Part shown: positions 7,501 to 10,583 of the stretch, piece after piece
Position numbering within the stretch: position 1 is the stretch's first letter
How the letters are laid out: every line of letters starts with the position of its first letter
From: Phycisphaerales bacterium UBA2266
GTDB lineage: Bacteria > Planctomycetota > Phycisphaerae > Sedimentisphaerales > Anaerobacaceae
Direction: 5' to 3'
NCBI GenBank assembly: GCA_002347125.1
Contig: DDXG01000179.1
Coordinates: 1-10,583 of the forward strand
Length of the DNA: 10,583 nucleotides
Made by a program: the position numbers and the translations under genes
The notes under the pieces: generated by a model
What the model saw: the letters and a program-made list of their open reading frames with translations, nothing else
Databases searched by the model: none
What the model was told of the DNA's origin: nothing

Positions 7501-9679
7501 TCGACGCCGTGCCCGCCTCGAAATTCGCCACCAGTATCGCATCGCCCCCGCGCAGGCCGCTGCGCTCGATGGGCAACTCCCCTTGTATCTCCAATTGACA
7601 CGACCCATTGTACGCCCGTATCATCCCCCCGGCATCATCCGCGAGGAACAACTCCTGCCCCCACTTGTCGAACGTGTCCCCAACCGCAAAAGCATCACCC
7701 CTCTGGAACGCCGTCTTCAGCACACCGTACGCGTGATAGTACCCCAGCACGGCGTTGCGAAGCGTCGCCAGCTCCGCCATCTTGCACAGCAGCTCATTGA
7801 CCTCATCCTCCGGGTAGTAGTTGAACAAGTTGTGAGGACACGTAACGATCAGGTAATCCGAGTTGCTGATCGCCATCCCTGTCTTGGCCGCCGCCGATGG
7901 TCCCGATGGCGGCCATGTCCACGGAACCGCCCCGATGAAACGCTCCACCGCCCCATGGACGTCGGCCTGTCTGCGGTAATCCACCCAGGTCCGGCCGTCC
8001 TCGAAGGCTCGTGCGTCCGTAGAAGCATACAGAATCGGCACCGCCTTATATACAATCTCCAACTGGCCGCCCCCACGGGCCACCCGCGTCGGCTCCGGCA
8101 GATTCACATCGATAACGCACTGCCGGTCGTTCCAGCGGTAATTGACGCCCGTCACCGATCCCGCCGGCCCCTCGATCTCCGTCGCCTGATACCCCGTCAT
8201 CACATCCTGAAAACGATCCAGCCACGCATCGGCAAGTCCATTGTTGGCAATCGTACATCGCACCTCAAGATAGCTGCCCACCCGATCGACCCGCCGTGTG
8301 ATCGCGATATCCGGCAGCCGCTGGATGATCTCGAAACTGCTGCGCGCCGCCGCGGAGCAACTCACATGTCCGTGCGCCACCGCCCGCACCCCATGTCGCC
8401 CAACGCTCAGACCGTTGAGATCGTAGACAAACGTATGTGTCGCCACGTCGTCATAAGACGTAGCCGTCAGTACATCGTCAATGTACAAGTCCACCGATGC
8501 CACGTTGCTTCTCCTCTCCACGAGGCGGAAATCCCTCCCCCACGGATTGTCCGGCTGCGCCACCCACCGATATCCATCCGGTTCCGTCGCCGTCACCAGA
8601 ATCTCAATCTCCATCGCGGGCGCCGTCTCGCCGTCGATGTAGGCGCGGTGCCACGGCCCCATCTCAATCGCAACCTCCATCCCCATGCACGACTCCAGGA
8701 AACTCCGGTCCACGGTCATAACGCTCGTCATGTTGCCCAAGTCGTACGCCCGCGCTCCAACCCGCCGCTCTCCATAGAACTCACCCGCCGAATAACCCAA
8801 ATACTGCGGATTCAGCAGGCAACTGAACGGCGCCGAGTAATCCGTCTGGATGTGCCTGCCGTCCTTGTCCATGTAAAACTCGACCCGGTCCACCCCTATG
8901 TTGTCGGACGCCTCCGCCGAGAACTGCATCGGCAGCCCGTCGCCCACCGACGCCAGGGACGTCATCTTCGGGGCCTGGGTGTCCGCCGGCGCAAGCGTGC
9001 GAAAGACTCCAACCTCGCTTCGGACCATGTTGCCCGCCGCGTCAGCCGACTCGACGACGTATTGGTACGTTTGCCCCGCCTTCAGATTGCTCAGGCCGAT
9101 CTCGTGCTGTGTGTCGTACTCTGATGAACCCTGATGCTGCCCCAGCAGCCCCGCCTTAAGGTCATATCGGACAGCGCCGGTGGCGGGTTCATCCGTCTTC
9201 CAGACCACCTTCGCCATCGTCCGTGTAATATCCGTAACCTCCGGCCCCAAGACAATCTGCGGCCCCGTCACATCGCAGGACCATTGCTCCTGCCGGTCAT
9301 TATTGCCCTCGTCCGACTCCTTGATGTCGTAGCCGGAGTCCGCGCGCACCATGAGGGTGTCTTTCAGCCCTGTGCACTGCCAGACGTACTTCGAGAAGAC
9401 GCCGTTGTACCGCTGCCCCACATCAATCGACGACGTCACAGCCTCCGTGGCCTGCGGCGACGCATTGATCGACAACGCCACTTCAAAGTCCTGCGCCGTC
9501 TGCGCATCGCCGATATTGCGCAACTGAAAGCGAATCCGCCCATCGTCCTGCCAGATGTCCGTGACAACCAGATCCGGCGCCGCCAACCCCCGCGCCGCCA
9601 TGGCCAGCAGGATGACCGGAATACCCCTGGAAACGCCTCGCCGAAACCGGCTCTTCGATGAAAGTGTATGTGCGGCCAT
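4577..9679 (-). CDS. Giant secreted multidomain gingipain-like (C25) cysteine peptidase with dockerin-like C-terminus
   Basis: 1700 residues. Signal peptide about 1-34 (RFRRGVSRG, then PVILLAMAARGLAA). Modules in order: CARDB-like (36-136); fibronectin-III-like (140-228); Ig-like (233-325 and 385-452); CARDB/DUF11-like (456-550); an opening strand like that of C25 peptidases, SDYLIVTCPHN (about 607); FG-GAP/VCBS-like propeller blades such as FAVGNVTGDDLDEIVLAD (about 660-942); C25 catalytic region (about 950-1258) with LLIVGEIEIIP, DDMKRPELSIGRI, HLAGHGHW (H1137) and LVYADSCLTG (C1169). The His-Cys distance of 32 fits clan CD peptidases. GASAYIGATE follows. Next are a C25-propeptide-like region (about 1283-1425), two beta-sandwich modules, and a dockerin-like end (1645-1697). 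Start: GGAGG 9 bases before the ATG, directly followed by the signal peptide. Role inferred: cell-surface or secreted proteolysis. The C25 call is firm; module borders and activity are estimates. Confidence 0.9.
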   Translation of the reverse strand: MAAHTLSSKSRFRRGVSRGIPVILLAMAARGLAAPDLVVTDIWQDDGRIRFQLRNIGDAQTAQDFEVALSINASPQATEAVTSSIDVGQRYNGVFSKYVWQCTGLKDTLMVRADSGYDIKESDEGNNDRQEQWSCDVTGPQIVLGPEVTDITRTMAKVVWKTDEPATGAVRYDLKAGLLGQHQGSSEYDTQHEIGLSNLKAGQTYQYVVESADAAGNMVRSEVGVFRTLAPADTQAPKMTSLASVGDGLPMQFSAEASDNIGVDRVEFYMDKDGRHIQTDYSAPFSCLLNPQYLGYSAGEFYGERRVGARAYDLGNMTSVMTVDRSFLESCMGMEVAIEMGPWHRAYIDGETAPAMEIEILVTATEPDGYRWVAQPDNPWGRDFRLVERRSNVASVDLYIDDVLTATSYDDVATHTFVYDLNGLSVGRHGVRAVAHGHVSCSAAARSSFEIIQRLPDIAITRRVDRVGSYLEVRCTIANNGLADAWLDRFQDVMTGYQATEIEGPAGSVTGVNYRWNDRQCVIDVNLPEPTRVARGGGQLEIVYKAVPILYASTDARAFEDGRTWVDYRRQADVHGAVERFIGAVPWTWPPSGPSAAAKTGMAISNSDYLIVTCPHNLFNYYPEDEVNELLCKMAELATLRNAVLGYYHAYGVLKTAFQRGDAFAVGDTFDKWGQELFLADDAGGMIRAYNGSCQLEIQGELPIERSGLRGGDAILVANFEAGTASSPHPRDEIIIIDGHSAEWGLRGVGEVYYYNEGSATFSLYGHIRTNYHNGDRAAGGNVIRSGAVDRHEMIIANIDGAIDVHEGMVDTPTTFSAVFGPGDLFAVGNVTGDDLDEIVLADVSENRIRVYSGTGALLASGLVSDLESSDEMAVGDVWGDDREDIVVADESADQIRIYSVEPGGSIVLRTEFGLYFHSDDGLAVAEMLQGGKAEILALRGGNNDHHTRGVVEIVSHLAGETPGGRRHLDDLLAADGAWTEQLTEDFEDEGYLLIVGEIEIIPTFTASYYMANKARHERIEYTDSQYANTADDMKRPELSIGRIVGNNVWRLLKPIQASIDVIRGDVDFDQSNALVVSGRNAGPDGDSDWINFTLERYSIRDIMEDQGYAVSNQEDPDETQFFNGCRNKDAIHLAGHGHWTVWDVIDRSEVRDHFDPCDSRPLVYADSCLTGRYPETDSTMAENFLRNGASAYIGATETAISPYCKYLAEGFWGRFAPGTPAGKALKGAKRNRMGDGNYAKHNSAIFHLFGDPKLEPVSSSALLMESATAATDPDKPIEGPLSSINVNIPAYTVMPLDGYDHVSIPGGVRLLEPNQPDLPAYTVSISYPADSRIDDVRLVETGNRVGDSGLNIPLVELAIPQIGASSTIAAPPHAPQWYPQRDFEYTTVTRADGTVILVLTVYPFVYNANTGDATFCHSYKFDIDYSTPPVRIRLLKAGKPVYGLGETVMAQLWFCGSAEQQGMDVVQAAVVTDGSGRVLDGLALRTLTDVRGLGSCDLAWPTDGFEPNEYRLSVTLGDGAGNTYDVAACAFALGVRRCEVVSVETDPPCFVNGDAISIRTECANMGETTESGTLLVQVQDRGGALLESFAADINDLEAGKNVAFVHDWKATRGTSALRIVAHVQYDGRTSEALAYPAAYPRTDGDLNDDGAIDLGDVMVLAEHWLDACGVGDLAPAGGDCMMDFLDFAVLARMLSVRPW

Positions 9680-9688
9680 GACCTGTTT

Positions 9689-9693
9689 CCTCC
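9689..9693 (-). promoter_or_regulatory. Shine-Dalgarno GGAGG fixing the peptidase start
   Basis: A GGAGG lies 9 bases before the ATG at 9679. The frame is open for 61 more codons upstream, but that part is Arg/Cys-rich and not protein-like, so this site decides the start. Confidence 0.75.
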
Positions 9694-9734
9694 GAGTCAG
9701 ACACGTCTTTGGGAGCTTGATTGCGCTACAACGT

Positions 9735-9763
9735 ATCTTATCACAACACGCCGGGCGATTCAC
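9735..9763 (-). promoter_or_regulatory. Possible promoter of the peptidase gene
   Basis: On the minus strand an extended -10 element TGA-TAAGAT (9743-9735) is preceded, with a 17-base spacer, by a poor -35 (GTGAAT, 9763-9758). It would give a leader of roughly 48 bases that contains the GGAGG. The weak -35 keeps confidence low; an activator or another sigma factor is possible. Confidence 0.35.
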
Positions 9764-9781
9764 GGAGATTCTACATCTCCG
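9763..9781. repeat. Perfect 7-bp inverted repeat upstream of the peptidase gene
   Basis: CGGAGAT and ATCTCCG face each other across a 5-base loop (TCTAC). It abuts the weak -35 of the candidate peptidase promoter, where a regulator could bind. It has no T-tract, so it is not a usual terminator. Confidence 0.4.
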
Positions 9782-9901
9782 GCCGTGGCTGAAGGCCAAT
9801 ACCGACGACCGCACCCCGAGGGTAGCTCTCCGTGGGGTCACGGCGATGGATGCTCTCCGCACAGGAATCGGGCGGTGGAACCACGCTTGTCAAACACATA
9901 A

Positions 9902-10302
9902 AACCTTATAGACACAAGAGTTGCGGGAATCCACACCCCTGTCGCCCCGTCCGAAGACGAACCGCTGCCCCGGCAGAAGGGGTATGACTGGGATTCTGTT
10001 CCCGTTCGCAGGCCCTTCAGGTGGGCGACAGCGGCGGCTGGCATATGGCGGCCCTTTACGACGGCAAACCTCTCCCCGACATACTCGCCGCTGTGGGGGC
10101 CACGATCAGCGTCGACATGACCGTATTCCGGGCGGATATCACCTCGCCATGGATGAACGTTGGCATGGTCATCAACGCCCAGAACCACGACGACAACGGA
10201 AACGCACCTCATAATAACATCGGCTGGCAGGACCTCGGCCAGCTTCCCGTCAACGTCGTCGAAAGTAGTGGTTCGGGCCTCATATTCGAATTGTCCAAAA
10301 GA
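9902..10302 (+). pseudogene. Remnant of an unidentified plus-strand gene
   Basis: From about 10018 the plus strand reads as well-behaved protein: VGDSGGWHMAALYDGKPLPD, then ISVDMTVFRADITSPWMNVG, MVINAQNHDDNGNAPHNN and IGWQDLGQLPVNV. It has the look of a beta-sandwich domain from a secreted planctomycete protein, but I cannot name the family. There is no start with a Shine-Dalgarno; the frame is closed by TGA at 9985. A different frame just upstream (9902-10017) also looks coding (SEDEPLPRQKGYDWDSVPVR), which suggests a frameshift near 10015-10020. A terminator follows directly at 10303, as expected for the true 3' end of a once longer gene. The opposite-strand reading frame here is low-complexity and implausible. 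Confidence 0.4.
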
Positions 10303-10330
10303 GGGACTTGCCCACCGGGCGGTCCCTTTT
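10303..10330 (+). terminator. Rho-independent terminator after the gene remnant
   Basis: Stem GGGAC/GTCCC (10303-10307 with 10322-10326) continues inward as GCCC/GGGC with an ACC loop and is followed by TTTT (10327-10330). The upstream flank is CCAAAA, so the same hairpin also has a short T-run on the minus strand and might work in both directions. Confidence 0.7.
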
Positions 10331-10364
10331 CTCATGCGCCGGGGCAAAAGCGGCGGCAGGGGGG

Positions 10365-10394
10365 TTGACGCCATGCAGAGCAGACAGGTAAAAA
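10365..10394 (+). promoter_or_regulatory. Sigma-70-like promoter for the gene at 10502
   Basis: TTGACG at 10365-10370 (5 of 6 matches), an 18-base spacer, then TAAAAA at 10389-10394 (4 of 6). It begins 35 bases after the terminator and would give a leader of about 100 bases for the next gene. Confidence 0.45.
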
Positions 10395-10412
10395 CTACCA
10401 GATGTGCAAACG

Positions 10413-10450
10413 GAAGCGTGTGCAGGGTTGGCCCGTGCGCCGGCCGCTTC
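10413..10450 (+). other. Foldable leader segment of the gene at 10502
   Basis: GAAGCG (10413-10418) pairs perfectly with CGCTTC (10445-10450). Inside it GTGC-A-GGG can pair with CCC-GTGC around a TTGG loop. This would form a compact hairpin in the predicted 5' leader, about 50 bases before the start codon. It does not match a riboswitch class I recognise. Confidence 0.3.
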
Positions 10451-10501
10451 GCTGATCGTCTGCGTATGTGCAATTACGGTCGCTTCTATGGGGTATCCGC
10501 T

Positions 10502-10583
10502 ATGAAGACAAAGGGCATTCTGCATGTTCTGACAGTCGTGGTGTGGGTGGCCGGTGCGGCATGGGCGGACCCATGCATCGGCG
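10502..10583 (+). CDS. Secreted protein of unknown function, N-terminal signal peptide only
   Basis: The 27 visible codons begin MKTKGILHVLTVVVWVAGAA and continue WADPCIG. This is a textbook signal peptide: a Lys-containing start, a hydrophobic core (about 6-19) and an Ala-x-Ala-like cleavage site after WA (residue 22), leaving DPCIG as the mature start. The gene runs off the window, so function cannot be told. A G-rich weak Shine-Dalgarno (TGGGGT) lies upstream of the ATG, and a plausible promoter sits at 10365-10394. It is oriented away from the peptidase gene. Export fits the secretion-heavy right part of the window. Confidence 0.75.
   Translation, partial: MKTKGILHVLTVVVWVAGAAWADPCIG

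Noticed and set aside
7262..9124. 620-codon open frame on the plus strand
   Set aside because: It lies wholly within the peptidase gene on the other strand and is extremely rich in Arg, His and Pro. It shows no domain pattern; it is the usual shadow of a GC-rich gene.
9865..9893. Perfect TTGACA (9893-9888, minus strand) as -35 of the peptidase gene
   Set aside because: The hexamer at the right distance is CGATTC, a poor -10, and it would give a leader of about 180 bases. The extended -10 at 9735-9743 is nearer and at least as good.
10380..10462. Cyclic-di-GMP-type riboswitch
   Set aside because: Two side-by-side hairpins closed by a stem can be drawn, and GCAAAC-like bits occur, but the conserved GEMM core and GNRA loop are absent and part lies upstream of the predicted start site.
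9838..10473. 211-codon minus-strand frame upstream of the peptidase
   Set aside because: The composition is not protein-like, it covers a terminator, and the opposite strand carries the more convincing coding remnant.
1..10583. tRNA, rRNA, CRISPR array, insertion sequence or phage attachment site
   Set aside because: No cloverleaf-like tRNA end, regularly spaced repeats, transposase/integrase motifs or terminal inverted repeats with target duplication were seen.

Overview
The window is GC-rich bacterial DNA. It most likely comes from a planctomycete of the Phycisphaerae/Sedimentisphaerales type. The main reason is the huge secreted protein at 4577-9679, which ends in a dockerin-like segment (DLNDDGAIDLGDVMVLAEHWL followed by a second, degenerate DFLDFAVLARML repeat). 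That ending, with its LAEHWL-type helix, is common on exported proteins of that group. The assignment is an inference from style, not a database result.

Left part (1-4404, all minus strand): a compact gene set read from 4404 towards 1. A good sigma-70-like promoter (TTGACC-17-TATACG) and an overlapping palindromic operator precede an ArsR-type repressor with a CVC metal(loid)-binding motif (4002-4334). Next come a 490-residue SNG/ArsP-type permease with a CSC motif (2443-3915), a 77-residue thioredoxin with a CPKC site (2197-2430) and a DGC-type putative zinc-binding protein (1748-2122). A membrane-anchored thioredoxin fused to two Cys-rich NosL-like modules (253-1566) follows, then the first 83 codons of a CcdA-type thiol-electron transporter (1-249) that runs off the window. 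Together these look like a metal(loid)- or thiol-responsive unit. The repressor would sense the stress and the permease would move a substrate. The two small cytoplasmic Cys proteins would handle thiol or metal chemistry, and CcdA would pass reducing equivalents across the membrane to the extracytoplasmic thioredoxin/NosL-like protein. The substrate is not evident.

Middle part (4577-9679, minus strand): one gene of 1700 codons with a signal peptide. It encodes CARDB, fibronectin-III-like and Ig-like modules, a gingipain-like (peptidase family C25) catalytic region with a plausible His1137/Cys1169 pair, an FG-GAP/VCBS-like beta-propeller that seems to interrupt the C25 domain, a C25-propeptide-like region placed after the catalytic domain, more beta-sandwich modules and the dockerin-like end.

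Right part (9680-10583): the leader and candidate promoter of the protease gene, a decayed plus-strand gene remnant with a terminator, and then a plus-strand promoter, a leader that can fold, and the first 27 codons of a new secreted protein (10502 onward). No tRNA, rRNA, CRISPR, transposase or integrase was seen.
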